Source: Arcobacter sp.
GTDB taxonomy: Bacteria > Campylobacterota > Campylobacteria > Campylobacterales > Sulfurimonadaceae
Reading direction: 5' to 3'
Assembly: GCA_024637195.1 (NCBI GenBank)
Contig: JAGXFN010000009.1
Span: 62,001 to 126,000, forward strand
Length of the DNA: 64,000 nucleotides
Of this stretch, positions 34,932 to 44,107 are shown one piece after another. Under the pieces are notes generated by a model. It ran no database searches. It had not been told where the DNA came from and was given only the letters and a program-made list of their open reading frames with translations. Both the position numbers and the translations under genes were made by a program. Position 1 is the first letter of the stretch. Each line of letters opens with the position of its first letter.

Positions 34932-35299
34932 CTCCATCTCAGATAAAACAAAAGCGCACAGAATCACTCCTTCAAGAGCTGATTCCCGAAGCGATAAGCT
35001 CCCTGAATGATGCCCGTCTGCATGAAGTCGATGTGATCGAAGTCATCTGTTCAAAAGGACGAAGCGATGCGAAGGTCTATCTTGATCCGCACTCCTATAC
35101 GGAAAAAGAGAGAAACCTTTTTCTGAAACTTCTCAGCAAAGCCCGCCCTCTTATCGAAGCACACTGTATGCAAGATCAGGGCTGGTACCGATGCCCAAAC
35201 CTCACATTTGAGTTTGATGAACATTTTCAGCGTGTTACAAAAGTCGAAGAGCTCTTTAAAAAGATAGCTAAACCCAAGGAAGATAAAGATGAGTCTTGA
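34928..35299 (+). CDS. rbfA: Ribosome-binding factor A
   Basis: A protein of 123 residues with a KH-like fold. The N-terminal helix ([20 protein letters not shown]) and the C-terminal [19 protein letters not shown] stretch fit RbfA. It helps mature the 30S subunit during 16S rRNA processing. The GTG start at 34928 overlaps the infB stop by four bases. Position between infB and rimP supports the call, since sequence similarity in this family is low. Confidence 0.87.
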   Translation: MTPSQIKQKRTESLLQELIPEAISSLNDARLHEVDVIEVICSKGRSDAKVYLDPHSYTEKERNLFLKLLSKARPLIEAHCMQDQGWYRCPNLTFEFDEHFQRVTKVEELFKKIAKPKEDKDES

Positions 35300-35720
35300 A
35301 CAAGATATAAAAAATGTTGTCGAGTCTATGGGACTCTCTTTGTATGATATCGCAACGGTAAGCGAATTTGGCGCGACAATTTACCGCGTCATGATAGACT
35401 CTGAAGATGGAGTAAGTCTGGACAAGTGTGGTGAAGTAACACGTATTATCTCTCCGCTTTTGGATGTAACAGCCCCTGTTTCAGGAGACTACCGTTTAGA
35501 AGTGAGCTCTCCTGGTATCGAGCGCAAGTTGAAAAACCTGGGCCATTTTCAAAAGTCTATCGGCGAAAAAGTCAAAGCTGTATTGATCTCCAACGAGGTT
35601 TTAAAAGGTGAACTGATAAAAGTCGAAGGTAACAAGATAACGATTAAAGACGAGCAGGTCGGCGAGCAGACTATCCCTTATGACGAAATCACCAAGGCAT
35701 CAACTTATTTTGAGTGGTAA
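35289..35720 (+). CDS. rimP: Ribosome maturation factor RimP
   Basis: A protein of 143 residues with the two RimP domains: DCGEVTRIISPLLD-like helix and strand pattern (here LDKCGEVTRIISPLLDV) and DYRLEVSSPGIERKL, the family signature. It acts in 30S assembly. The start overlaps rbfA by 11 bases. In most bacteria rimP begins the nusA-infB operon; here it follows infB and rbfA. Confidence 0.93.
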   Translation: MSLEQDIKNVVESMGLSLYDIATVSEFGATIYRVMIDSEDGVSLDKCGEVTRIISPLLDVTAPVSGDYRLEVSSPGIERKLKNLGHFQKSIGEKVKAVLISNEVLKGELIKVEGNKITIKDEQVGEQTIPYDEITKASTYFEW

Positions 35721-35730
35721 AGAGAGATAT

Positions 35731-36711
35731 ATGCGTCTTGCCCTTGATGCTGCCTGGCAGTATCAGGGTTTGACCTATCCCAATCCGGCTGTAGGCTGTG
35801 CTGTTGTTCAAAATGGCGCAGTAATCGCCGTAGGCGCACATGCCAAGGCAGGCGAGCCACATGCCGAAGTTATGGCGCTCAAGGAGGCCTATATGGTCTT
35901 GAGCAGTGACAGAGGGATAGAAAAACTTGAAAAATCAGAAGAGATACATGCCTATCTTCTTAAGCACCACAAAGACATCTTTCTCATTTGCGAACTCTAC
36001 ATCACGCTCGAACCCTGCACACACCGTGGAAAAACGCCTGCGTGTTCAGAGCTGATCCAAATCATGCGTCCTAAAAAAGTCTATATCTCCCAGTATGATC
36101 CCAACACGGAGGCTGCCGGCGGAGCACAGGCACTGATCGACAGCGGAATCGATGTTGAGTATGGCCTCTGTGAAGAGGAAGGTAGAGCCCTTATCGAGCC
36201 CTTTATGAAGTGGAGCGAGAAGAACTTTGTTTTTTTTAAGTGGGCACAGCGCCTCGATGGTACTGTGGACGGCGGTCTGATCTCGGACAAGACCTCACGT
36301 GTCAGGATGCATGCGATGAGAAACCTCTGTGATTTGATCGTTATAGGCGGAAATACGGTGCGTGTGGACAGGCCGACTTTGGATGCACGACTTGTTGGCG
36401 GAAGAGCTCCGGATGTACTGATATATTCAAATGAGAAAGCCTTCGATCCGAGTATCCCTCTTTTTAGCGTGAAGAATAGAAATGTTTTTGTTGAGAAAAG
36501 TTTTGAGCGGCTCGATGACTATAAGAACATCATGATAGAAGGCGGTCCGCAGATGTTTGCGGCCAGTGAAGAGATCGTGGACAGATACCTCTGCTTTATG
36601 GCCCCTTCAAGCGGCGGAGAGGTGAAGTTCTTGAAGGACAAGAAAGATTTCGATATTTTAAACACACAAAAACTTGAAAACGATCTGATGATCTGGATGC
36701 AGGAGCGGTAA
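35731..36711 (+). CDS. ribD: Riboflavin biosynthesis deaminase/reductase RibD
   Basis: A protein of 326 residues. The N-terminal deaminase domain has the zinc motifs GEPHAEVMAL and LEPCTHRGKTPAC. The C-terminal reductase domain (about 160-326) shows GGNTVRVDRPTLDARL and MIEGGPQMFA. It performs the second and third steps of riboflavin synthesis. I chose the ATG at 35731, ten bases after the rimP stop and preceded by AGAGAGA; an ATG at 35680 would lie inside rimP. Confidence 0.92.
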   Translation: MRLALDAAWQYQGLTYPNPAVGCAVVQNGAVIAVGAHAKAGEPHAEVMALKEAYMVLSSDRGIEKLEKSEEIHAYLLKHHKDIFLICELYITLEPCTHRGKTPACSELIQIMRPKKVYISQYDPNTEAAGGAQALIDSGIDVEYGLCEEEGRALIEPFMKWSEKNFVFFKWAQRLDGTVDGGLISDKTSRVRMHAMRNLCDLIVIGGNTVRVDRPTLDARLVGGRAPDVLIYSNEKAFDPSIPLFSVKNRNVFVEKSFERLDDYKNIMIEGGPQMFAASEEIVDRYLCFMAPSSGGEVKFLKDKKDFDILNTQKLENDLMIWMQER

Positions 36712-37427
36712 TGGCCATTGAAACGCAGGAAAAAATTGTAGCGATGTTTAACGAGATTGCGCCGACTTACGACAGAGCAAACCGTGTGTTGAGCATGGGA
36801 ATTGACAGAAGCTGGCGCAAAAAAGGGTGTGACCTGGCCTACAGGCTTTACGGCGCAAAAAAAGTCGATCTTATCTTGGATATCGCCTGCGGTACAGGGG
36901 ATATGATGGATTACTGGATGCGCAGAGCCTCCAAGAACTCCATTGATATAAAAAAGATCCTCGGTGTCGATCCTTCCGAGGGGATGGTTAATGTTGCACG
37001 CGAAAAGTTTCCAAAATTTGACTATGCAATCTCCAAAGCGACACAGATTCCTGTCAAAGACGCCGAAGCCGACTTTTTGAGTATCTCCTACGGAATACGA
37101 AATGTGGTCGAGCGCCAGGAGGCACTTCAAGAGTTCAACCGTGTGCTCAAAGTGGGCGGATTTATCGTGATTTTGGAGTTTATGAAACGCGAAAATCCAG
37201 GATTTCTTGCAAAAATGACCGATTTTTATCTCAACCGTATTCTGCCAAAGATCGGCGGAGTCATCTCGAATAACAAGGCGGCCTATGAGTACCTTCCTAA
37301 CTCTATAGAGGGGTTTTTGACGGCGGAAAAGATGCAAGAAGAGCTTGCAGAGGCAGGCTTCGAGGTCTGCTATGCCAAAAGCTTTTCGATGAATATCAGT
37401 TCACTGATCATCGCGCGCAAAAAATAA
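36711..37427 (+). CDS. ubiE: Demethylmenaquinone/ubiquinone C-methyltransferase
   Basis: A class I SAM methyltransferase of 238 residues: FNEIAPTYDRANRVLSMGID, the SAM loop LDIACGTGDM (about 57-66), ISYGIRNVVE and VLKVGGFIVILEF. These are UbiE/MenG signatures. Because a predicted futalosine-pathway enzyme is encoded at 47361, menaquinone rather than ubiquinone is the likely product, so it could equally be called menG. Its ATG overlaps the ribD stop by one base. Confidence 0.93.
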   Translation: MAIETQEKIVAMFNEIAPTYDRANRVLSMGIDRSWRKKGCDLAYRLYGAKKVDLILDIACGTGDMMDYWMRRASKNSIDIKKILGVDPSEGMVNVAREKFPKFDYAISKATQIPVKDAEADFLSISYGIRNVVERQEALQEFNRVLKVGGFIVILEFMKRENPGFLAKMTDFYLNRILPKIGGVISNNKAAYEYLPNSIEGFLTAEKMQEELAEAGFEVCYAKSFSMNISSLIIARKK

Positions 37428-37495
37428 AATGAGCTCTCGATGTTCGCGTGTTCTGCCTCTTTTTTTCTGATCTGCTCCAATGATAAAGGGCTAAA

Positions 37496-38764
37496 ATGAA
37501 TATCCTCACTGTCGACGGACTCAATGAGCAGATCAAAAACCTTCTAGAAACGACCTTTATCCGCAGCTTTGTTGAAGGCGAACTCTCTCGTGTGACCTAT
37601 CACAACAGCGGCCATATCTATTTTACCCTCAAAGATGCGGACTCTTCCATCTCCTGCGTGATGTTCAAGGGAAATGCCGCGCGTCTTAAGTTCCGTCTTG
37701 AAGAGGGACTGAAGGTTATTGTGGAGGCTGCGGTGACGGTCTATAAGCCGCGCGGAAGCTATCAGCTCAACTGTGTCAGCATTGAGCCCTCGGGACACGG
37801 CGCATTGGCTTTGGCTTTCGAACAGCTCAAGGCAAAACTCTCATCGCAGGGCTATTTTTCTCCAGAGCACAAAAAAGAGATACCGAAATATATCACGGAT
37901 CTGGCCCTAATTACTTCCGAGACGGGAGCGGCTCTGCAGGATATGCTGCGCGTTGCTACCGTGCGCTGGCCTTTATTAAAGATCTCTTTGTACGACGTCC
38001 TTGTTCAAGGAGCGAGTGCCACAGCTTCTGTAGCGCGCGCCATCAAGCAAGCCGACAGCGGCGGACATGATGCCATCGTGGTCGGACGAGGCGGCGGCAG
38101 CATGGAAGATCTGTGGGCTTTCAACGAAGAGCTTGTTGCCAATGCGATCTATCACTGCCAGACACCGGTCATATCTGCGGTCGGTCATGAGATCGACTGG
38201 GTGATATCGGACTATGTAGCGGATCTTCGCGCTCCGACTCCTTCGGCGGCGATGGAGATGATCCTTCCGGACAGAAACGAGATCCTGATGAACATGGATG
38301 CGATCATGCAGCAGCTGACGCGAACGCAGGCGCAGAGACTGCAGCGTGCGCAGGAGAAGGTGTCTCATCTTAAGACATCATTTGCGCAAAACTCCATAGA
38401 GAACCGTCTTAAGATGAAGCTCGACGAGGTTAAACAGCTAACAAGCATGTTCAACCAAAAGATGCAGCATCTCCTGGAGAGCGCACAGCGTGACATCTCT
38501 CCGCTGCTGCAGATGATACAGCGGCAGGTACGCAGCATCTTGCAAGGTAAGGCCGCAGAGCTAAAACATCTGCAGAGTGCGCTTCTATCCCAAGACCCGA
38601 AACTCAAAAGTAAAAAAGGGTATGCCCAGATCTCAAAAAATGGGAAACTTATTGCTTTGGAGAGTTTAAGCGTAGGTGACCTTTTTGAAGCAATGAGCGA
38701 CAAGGTCAAGGTAAAGAGCGAAGTAAAAGAGACCACAATTAACGAGAAAGAAGCACACCGATGA
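37496..38764 (+). CDS. xseA: Exodeoxyribonuclease VII large subunit
   Basis: A protein of 422 residues: N-terminal OB-fold (FVEGELSRVTYHNSGHIYFT), catalytic domain with ITSETGAALQDML, VVGRGGGSMEDLWAFN and ISAVGHEIDW, then a long helical coiled-coil region. It degrades single-stranded DNA together with small XseB subunits. No xseB-like gene is adjacent. The end overlaps truD by four bases. Confidence 0.96.
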   Translation: MNILTVDGLNEQIKNLLETTFIRSFVEGELSRVTYHNSGHIYFTLKDADSSISCVMFKGNAARLKFRLEEGLKVIVEAAVTVYKPRGSYQLNCVSIEPSGHGALALAFEQLKAKLSSQGYFSPEHKKEIPKYITDLALITSETGAALQDMLRVATVRWPLLKISLYDVLVQGASATASVARAIKQADSGGHDAIVVGRGGGSMEDLWAFNEELVANAIYHCQTPVISAVGHEIDWVISDYVADLRAPTPSAAMEMILPDRNEILMNMDAIMQQLTRTQAQRLQRAQEKVSHLKTSFAQNSIENRLKMKLDEVKQLTSMFNQKMQHLLESAQRDISPLLQMIQRQVRSILQGKAAELKHLQSALLSQDPKLKSKKGYAQISKNGKLIALESLSVGDLFEAMSDKVKVKSEVKETTINEKEAHR

Positions 38765-39843
38765 AACGAATTTTCCCCCAAGAGCACAAAGCTATCCCTT
38801 TTGTCTTTAGACAGACCCGCGATGATTTTATCGTTTTAGAAGAAGGGCTTTTTGATACACCCACAAACAAGGGCAACCAGCTGATCGTCAAGATACAAAA
38901 GCAGGATCTCTCGACGATGGAGATGCTAAATATTCTTGAGTCGGAGTTGCGATGCCAAAACATCGGATATGCGGGTCTGAAAGACAAGCATGCCACGACG
39001 ACCCAGTATATCTCCATGCCTTTGAAATACTCAAAAAGTTTTGAGAAGTTTTATCATCCCAAGCTCAAGGTCATAGAGAGTTTTCTGGCCAAAGATAAGA
39101 TCTCCATAGGCGACCTCAAGGGAAACAACTTTTTTATCCGTCTCAAAGAGGTGACACCTGAATCTGCCCAAAGGCTTACTGCTGTTCTAGACGAGATCAT
39201 GCGCCAGGGAATGCCAAACTATTTCGGCTATCAGCGTTTTGGACGAGACAGTGACAACTTTGAAAAGGCGCGCGATGTTGCCCAGGGCGAAGAGATCATG
39301 AAGGACAACAAGGTCCATAAGATTATGCTTCACGCCTACCAGTCTTATCTTTTTAACGACTGGCTGGCCAAACGGGTAGCACTCTCAAAAGAGATCAAGA
39401 CAAAGAGCTGCGAAGAGCTTTTGAAAACGCTGAAGATAAGCCAGACAGAGTGCGAGCAGATGAAAAACCAAGCCGGCCTTTTCAGTGTGCTTCCGGGCGA
39501 CATCATGATGGATTTTCAAAGCCAAAAGTGGATCAATGTGACAGACCTCAATGCTGTCCGAAAGCCTTATAAAGAGCACAAGGTCGTGCCGACAGGGCTT
39601 CTGGCCGGCTCCAAGGCATGGCGTGCAAAAGGGCTAGCAGGCGAGATCGAACACCATTTTGACGATTTTACCGTAGATGCACCGGGGACACGAAGAGAAG
39701 CGTGGATCTATCCGAAGTCAATCCGCCACAAATACAAAAAAAATGATAGTTTTTTTGAACTCAGCTTCACCCTTCCCAAAGGCGCCTACGCCACAGTGTT
39801 ACTGGAAAACCTTGCTAACAGAGATTTGAGTCCTCAGGGCTGA
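38761..39843 (+). CDS. truD: tRNA pseudouridine synthase D
   Basis: A protein of 360 residues. The family signature GYAGLKDKHATTTQYISMPL carries the catalytic aspartate, and FGYQRFGRDSDN marks the TruD core. It forms pseudouridine 13 in tRNA. The ATG overlaps the xseA stop. Length is normal for the family. Confidence 0.95.
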   Translation: MKRIFPQEHKAIPFVFRQTRDDFIVLEEGLFDTPTNKGNQLIVKIQKQDLSTMEMLNILESELRCQNIGYAGLKDKHATTTQYISMPLKYSKSFEKFYHPKLKVIESFLAKDKISIGDLKGNNFFIRLKEVTPESAQRLTAVLDEIMRQGMPNYFGYQRFGRDSDNFEKARDVAQGEEIMKDNKVHKIMLHAYQSYLFNDWLAKRVALSKEIKTKSCEELLKTLKISQTECEQMKNQAGLFSVLPGDIMMDFQSQKWINVTDLNAVRKPYKEHKVVPTGLLAGSKAWRAKGLAGEIEHHFDDFTVDAPGTRREAWIYPKSIRHKYKKNDSFFELSFTLPKGAYATVLLENLANRDLSPQG

Positions 39844-39920
39844 TTGCACACTTTTTCAACACACCCGCCCTTTAGAATCACTCTATTGTATGTTAAAGTG
39901 GTATCTCAGAAAGGGTGACT

Positions 39921-40319
39921 ATGTTTTATAATGAACTTCTTTTATTTAATGCCAGCGCTGCACATATCCGGTATGCAAGCAATTTTGCCGTTGAAAAGAT
40001 AGCGGACCTTATCCAGGCCAAGGGAACAACTCCGCAAGAAGCCATCATTCGGGCAAAAGCTGTTTTTGGCGAGGAGAGTGAAAGAGCAAACCTCTTTATT
40101 CATAACCTTCACACGTATTTCGGCACAGAGATCATCCAAAAAGTTTACGTTTATATCGCCAACAAGGCACTGCTGAAGGTGAAGATGGAGCTGAACTCCT
40201 ATGACCAGGTCTTGGGAATGATGCAGCAGGTCTACAGCAGTGCTTTGAGCGAGTCCGAACTCAAAGCGCTTCAGCAGATAGCGCAGGCAAATCTCTACAA
40301 GATCGCCTTGATCCGCTAA
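39921..40319 (+). CDS. Small helical protein of unknown function
   Basis: A protein of 132 residues, predicted almost entirely helical and cytoplasmic, without Cys or recognisable catalytic motifs. The ATG at 39921 is seven bases after AAAGGGTG; a GTG at 39915 is possible. It lies 77 bases after truD on the same strand and converges with the RNase H gene. I do not recognise a family. Confidence 0.72.
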   Translation: MFYNELLLFNASAAHIRYASNFAVEKIADLIQAKGTTPQEAIIRAKAVFGEESERANLFIHNLHTYFGTEIIQKVYVYIANKALLKVKMELNSYDQVLGMMQQVYSSALSESELKALQQIAQANLYKIALIR

Positions 40320-40328
40320 AGCGTACTC

Positions 40329-41165
40329 TTATCCCGCGCGCATGCTGAGGATAAGTGCGATGTCGATCTCTTTTTCATACTGTACCAAGGCACTGTTTTT
40401 CTGTTCACGCGCATGCACTGTCATACGGTCAGCGAGTTCATTGCCCTCTAGGCCGGCATGGGCCTTGATGTGGGAGAGGTTTACCTTTGATTTTAGCTGA
40501 TTGTAAAGAGCGTAGGATTTTTGTATGATTTGGAGGTTTTTGATCTCCCCGCCTTTTTTGCTCCAGCCGTTTTTCTCCCAGCTTATCGCCCAGGTCTGGA
40601 TGCAGTTGATCGAATACATAGAGTCGCACTTGATCTCGACGCGATTGCCCAGTGCGCACTCTTTTTCACTCAGCAAAAGGGAGTGGTAGAGGGCATTGAG
40701 CTCGGCCGTATTGTTCGTACCTTTTTTTTCATACAATCCGTACCAAAGCTCCGAAACTCTGCCCCCTCTGTAGAGAGCAATACCTGAACCCGACTGGCCC
40801 GGATTGGGCGAGCAGCCTCCATCACAATAGATGACGACATCCCCCCTTACAGGTTTTATCGCATCCTCTTTTTTAGAAGCACAAACAGATGTCGGCGGCA
40901 CTTCGTCCAAGCAGCGCTTTGTTTCTCTGAAACTCTGCAGGGTCTTGTAGCTGGCAATAATTTTTTCCTGATCCTCTTTCGCCGCGATACCTTTAAGCAG
41001 GACAAAGAGCTCCGCGCGTGCATCAGAGATATTTCTGCCAAGCGCCAACTCGCGCCAGCACTCTTTTTTGTCCGGCTCGAGGCCTAGCAGGACAAGCTGA
41101 GCCTCACCGATATCACCGGCATCTTCTACTCCCAAAGATAAAAATGTTTCGTTCACTGTCTGCAT
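40329..41165 (-). CDS. Ribonuclease HI with a novel N-terminal region
   Basis: A protein of 278 residues. The C-terminal 170 residues are a type I RNase H domain with all acidic catalytic residues: IYCDGGCSPNPG, NNTAELNALY, EIKCDSMYSIN and GNELADRM, plus HAGLEGNE. It would cut RNA in RNA-DNA hybrids. The first 105 residues are an extra helical region (REALGRNISDARAELF-like) that I do not recognise and that is not the usual N-terminal hybrid-binding domain. The gene is flanked by an SDR gene on the same strand. Confidence 0.85.
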   Translation of the reverse strand: MQTVNETFLSLGVEDAGDIGEAQLVLLGLEPDKKECWRELALGRNISDARAELFVLLKGIAAKEDQEKIIASYKTLQSFRETKRCLDEVPPTSVCASKKEDAIKPVRGDVVIYCDGGCSPNPGQSGSGIALYRGGRVSELWYGLYEKKGTNNTAELNALYHSLLLSEKECALGNRVEIKCDSMYSINCIQTWAISWEKNGWSKKGGEIKNLQIIQKSYALYNQLKSKVNLSHIKAHAGLEGNELADRMTVHAREQKNSALVQYEKEIDIALILSMRAG

Positions 41166-41196
41166 AAAATTCCTTGTTCTGTTGTTCTAAAGTACT

Positions 41197-42021
41197 CTAT
41201 ATTTTCAGAAGGATCTTGTCCAAAAGCGCGGTCGGCAGAAGACGTTTTAAAAAGCCCAAAAGATGCGTGGCAAAGGTGTTGTAATACCTCGGATGCGGTT
41301 TTTCGGACTCAAGCGCATTGATGATATTGGCGATAACAACATCAGGATTTTTTGTAAAAGAGGAGCTTTTTTTCTTCCCCTCCTGACCCAAAAGTTCTCT
41401 TTTATACGCCTCTGAAAAGACGCTGTTCTCTCCGTCGACATGCTCAAAATATTTTTTAGTCGCATTTTTTCTAAAGTCGGAGTGGACCGGGCCCGTGTTG
41501 ATCGTGATGATGTAGATCTCTTCCTCAGCCAATTCCAGACGCAGGGTGTCGCTAAGCCCCTCTATCGCATACTTGCTCGCATTGTAAGCTCCTCTGAAAC
41601 GCAGCGCAATGAGTCCCAGGACAGAAGAGTGCTGAAGGATGCGCCCGTAGCCCTGAGCACGCATAATGGGGATGACCTGGCGGGTCAGCTCATGCAGTCC
41701 GAAGAGGTTGGTTTCGAACTGCTCTTTCAAGACCGCCGTCGAAATGTCTTCAAGTGCTCCGGGTTGGCCGTAGCCCGCATTGTTGAAAAGGGCGTATAGT
41801 TTTCCGCCTGTCTGTGCCAGGATCTCCTGAAGTGCCTGCGAAATGGTTTCGGGCTTTGTGACATCAAGAAGGTAGGCAGTAAGGCCCTCATCTTTCAGAC
41901 GCGCCACATCTTGAGCTTTTCGGGCAGAGGCGAAGACGCTATAGCCGCGCGCGTGAAGATAGTGTGCCGCAGCGTAACCGATGCCGCTGGAACAGCCTGT
42001 GATAAGTATTGTTTTATTCAT
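41197..42021 (-). CDS. Short-chain dehydrogenase/reductase
   Basis: A protein of 274 residues with the classical SDR motifs: ITGCSSGIGYA (cofactor loop, about 6-16), NNAGYG (about 83), catalytic Ser in HSSVLG and YNASKYAIEG (Tyr and Lys). It is probably NADP(H)-dependent. The substrate cannot be told. I chose the ATG at 42021 because the Rossmann fold begins right after; an upstream start at 42093 would add 24 hydrophobic residues. It lies divergent from the permease at 42116. Confidence 0.88.
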   Translation of the reverse strand: MNKTILITGCSSGIGYAAAHYLHARGYSVFASARKAQDVARLKDEGLTAYLLDVTKPETISQALQEILAQTGGKLYALFNNAGYGQPGALEDISTAVLKEQFETNLFGLHELTRQVIPIMRAQGYGRILQHSSVLGLIALRFRGAYNASKYAIEGLSDTLRLELAEEEIYIITINTGPVHSDFRKNATKKYFEHVDGENSVFSEAYKRELLGQEGKKKSSSFTKNPDVVIANIINALESEKPHPRYYNTFATHLLGFLKRLLPTALLDKILLKI

Positions 42022-42115
42022 GGGCGCTATTTTAGCGAAATTTATTAACAGATATAAAAGCATATTCATATACAATGCGTTAAGCAGACCCATAATTTAA
42101 ACGAAAGAAGGAAAT

Positions 42116-43171
42116 TTGGAATATCTTACACTTTTCATAAACGCACTCTTCGATCTGAGCAATGCGATGGCACCGTATATATTGTTCGGTCTTATCTTTG
42201 CGGGTATCTTGCATGAGTTGGTACCCGAAAGCCTGGTGACAAAACATCTGGGCAAGGAAAATATCTCTTCGGTGATCAAAGCAACGATTTTCGGCATCCC
42301 CTTGCCTGTATGTTCCTGCGGTGTCATTCCTCTGGCGACGAGCATTAAAAAAAGCGGAGCAAGCAAGGGCGCAACTCTCTCTTTTTTGATCTCAACACCG
42401 ATTACGGGAGCAGACTCTATCTTGGCGACTTACGGGATGTTTGGCTGGGCCTTTACGCTCTATCGTGTTTTCACTTCGATGCTGATCGCGATGGTTGCGG
42501 GTGTTTTGACTAACTTTTTTGACCAGGTCCCTGCCGTTAAAAGTCCCTCCTATGTCTCATTTTCAACACAGCCCGCAGCCAATGAGAGCTGCTGTTCCAC
42601 AGCTTCATGCTGTGAGAGGAGTCCTTCGGAAAAGTTTTCAATTACCAAGGCATTCAGATATGCTTTTGTCACTCTCTTGGGAGATATTGCCAAGCCACTG
42701 TTCTGGGGTCTGGTCATCGGTGCGCTGATCACTGTGGCGATACCGAAAGACCTGAGCGATATTTTAGTAGAGTATGCGTGGCTCTCTTATGTGATTGTCA
42801 TTCTTATTGCCGTGCCGATGTATGTCTGCGCTACGGCCTCGCTTCCTATAGCTGCAGCCTTGATGCTCTCGGGTGTAAGCGCGGGTGCCGCCTTCGTCTT
42901 TTTATCAGCAGGACCCGCTACCAATACGGTGACGATAGGGGTCGTCAAAAAGATGCTGGGAACGCGATCGCTGTATATCTATCTAGGAAGCATTGTCGTC
43001 GGCAGCATGCTCTTTGGTTTCGGGCTGGATTATCTCTTTTCTGTTTCGCAGATTGATCCTCGTTCTTTGGTCAGTATGGACGAGGAGCCTGGAGTAGTTG
43101 CCGTGGTGAGCAGTGTTGTTTTATGGAGTTTTGTCCTCTTTTTCTTGTTCAGGCCCTATTTTAAAAAATAG
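42116..43171 (+). CDS. SO_0444-family copper/zinc efflux permease
   Basis: A polytopic membrane protein of 351 residues. The family signature appears as GIPLPVCSCGVIPLATSIKKSG followed by GASKGATLSFLIS, with a second repeat PMYVCATASLPIAAALMLSG later. Between the halves, a loop carries CC-x4-CC (Cys 159, 160, 165, 166), suited to binding soft metal ions. Members export copper or zinc; related DUF318 permeases export organoarsenicals, so the substrate is inferred. The TTG start at 42116 follows GAAGGAAAT. Confidence 0.85.
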   Translation: MEYLTLFINALFDLSNAMAPYILFGLIFAGILHELVPESLVTKHLGKENISSVIKATIFGIPLPVCSCGVIPLATSIKKSGASKGATLSFLISTPITGADSILATYGMFGWAFTLYRVFTSMLIAMVAGVLTNFFDQVPAVKSPSYVSFSTQPAANESCCSTASCCERSPSEKFSITKAFRYAFVTLLGDIAKPLFWGLVIGALITVAIPKDLSDILVEYAWLSYVIVILIAVPMYVCATASLPIAAALMLSGVSAGAAFVFLSAGPATNTVTIGVVKKMLGTRSLYIYLGSIVVGSMLFGFGLDYLFSVSQIDPRSLVSMDEEPGVVAVVSSVVLWSFVLFFLFRPYFKK

Positions 43172-43172
43172 C

Positions 43173-43403
43173 TCAAACGGAAAGGTCCTGCGTAGTTGTG
43201 TCCATAAAAAGATGCAAATAACCGAAGTATTTTATCTTGTCAAGGTTTTTATCCAGATCAAGATCGTTCTTGATCTCATTGAGGCAGGCTTTAATCTCAT
43301 TGTCGCTAAGATCGCCAAGATAGCGATAGCCCTTGTTCTCATCAATGCTAAAACGGACCAAGCGGTGCGTCTGTACTTCTTTGTCTGATATCCATAGTTT
43401 CAT
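43173..43403 (-). CDS. Small unknown protein, paralogue B
   Basis: A 76-residue protein closely related to the one encoded at 43430-43654. Both start MKLW, share HRLVRF, YLGDL, LDLDKNL and LKYFGYL/IKYFGYL. That similarity sets the start at the ATG at 43403 rather than 43415. There is no signal peptide, membrane helix or cysteine. I do not recognise the family. Confidence 0.7.
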   Translation of the reverse strand: MKLWISDKEVQTHRLVRFSIDENKGYRYLGDLSDNEIKACLNEIKNDLDLDKNLDKIKYFGYLHLFMDTTTQDLSV

Positions 43404-43429
43404 GGATGATATCATAGCAGAGATTTTGC

Positions 43430-43654
43430 CTAAGAGCGTTTTGTTTTCGCGATGACAAAGAGATTTAGGTAGCCGAAATATTTGAGAGTTTCGAGGTTTT
43501 TATCGAGGTCAAGATCGGGTTTGATCTCTTTGAAAAGAGTCCTGATCTGCTCATCGTCAAGATCACCGAGATAGGCATAACCGCTGTGCTGCTCCCCGTA
43601 AAAGCGTACCAGACGGTGGCTGGGGGCTTTTTCATCAGACATCCAGAGTTTCAT
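43430..43654 (-). CDS. Small unknown protein, paralogue A
   Basis: A 74-residue protein starting MKLWMSDEKAPSHRLVRF. It is a tandem paralogue of 43173-43403. Its start overlaps the stop of the unknown gene 43654-44001 by ATGA, so the three form one operon. The conserved strand-like HRLVRF, acidic helix and YFGYL elements suggest a small soluble domain, perhaps a binding partner of the upstream protein. Confidence 0.72.
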   Translation of the reverse strand: MKLWMSDEKAPSHRLVRFYGEQHSGYAYLGDLDDEQIRTLFKEIKPDLDLDKNLETLKYFGYLNLFVIAKTKRS

Positions 43655-44001
43655 CAGTTTTCGCTAATCGCACTGATGCTCAGCAACAGCAGCTGTTTGA
43701 GTGAAGAAGTGTCTAGATGAAAAAAGAGCAAGGCATCTTCATACTCCTCATCCAAGGGCGCGACCTCTTGGATATTAACATCGCATTTTAGAGATCTGAG
43801 TGCGTCAGTCGGTTCGCTGAAAAGTATGCTGGCCGTCTCTTCCTTAACCCGATCTTTTTGAATGAGAAGGTAAAAATGAGTACTGTCTTTGACGTAAAGC
43901 TGAGAAAGGGACAGCTTCTCTCTCTTTTCGCCTCGTAAAAGATAAAAGCTCTTTTGAGTCTGAATATAGCGGACATGGAGTTTTGAAAGTTCTGCTGGCA
44001 T
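43654..44001 (-). CDS. Unknown soluble protein heading the small-paralogue operon
   Basis: A protein of 115 residues beginning MPAELSKLHVRYIQ. The ATG at 44001 has AGGATGCACA upstream; the frame is open to 44049 but without better signals. Beta strands seem to dominate the first half (KSFYLLRGEKREKLSLSQLY), with a hydrophobic helix at the end (LKQLLLLSISAI). No family is recognised. It is followed without gap by two small paralogous genes. Confidence 0.7.
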   Translation of the reverse strand: MPAELSKLHVRYIQTQKSFYLLRGEKREKLSLSQLYVKDSTHFYLLIQKDRVKEETASILFSEPTDALRSLKCDVNIQEVAPLDEEYEDALLFFHLDTSSLKQLLLLSISAISEN

Positions 44002-44107
44002 TGTGCATCCTATATGAATAATAAGTGTATTATGCTGGTTTTTTACCAAAAGAAGGGTGAAATTAAAATTAAGACAATGTGAACTCTTTTGAAAATTAGC
44101 TCATTTT

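Noticed and set aside
36519-37337. A 272-codon minus-strand frame
   Set aside because: It lies opposite ribD and ubiE, whose motifs are unmistakable, and its translation has no recognisable domain.
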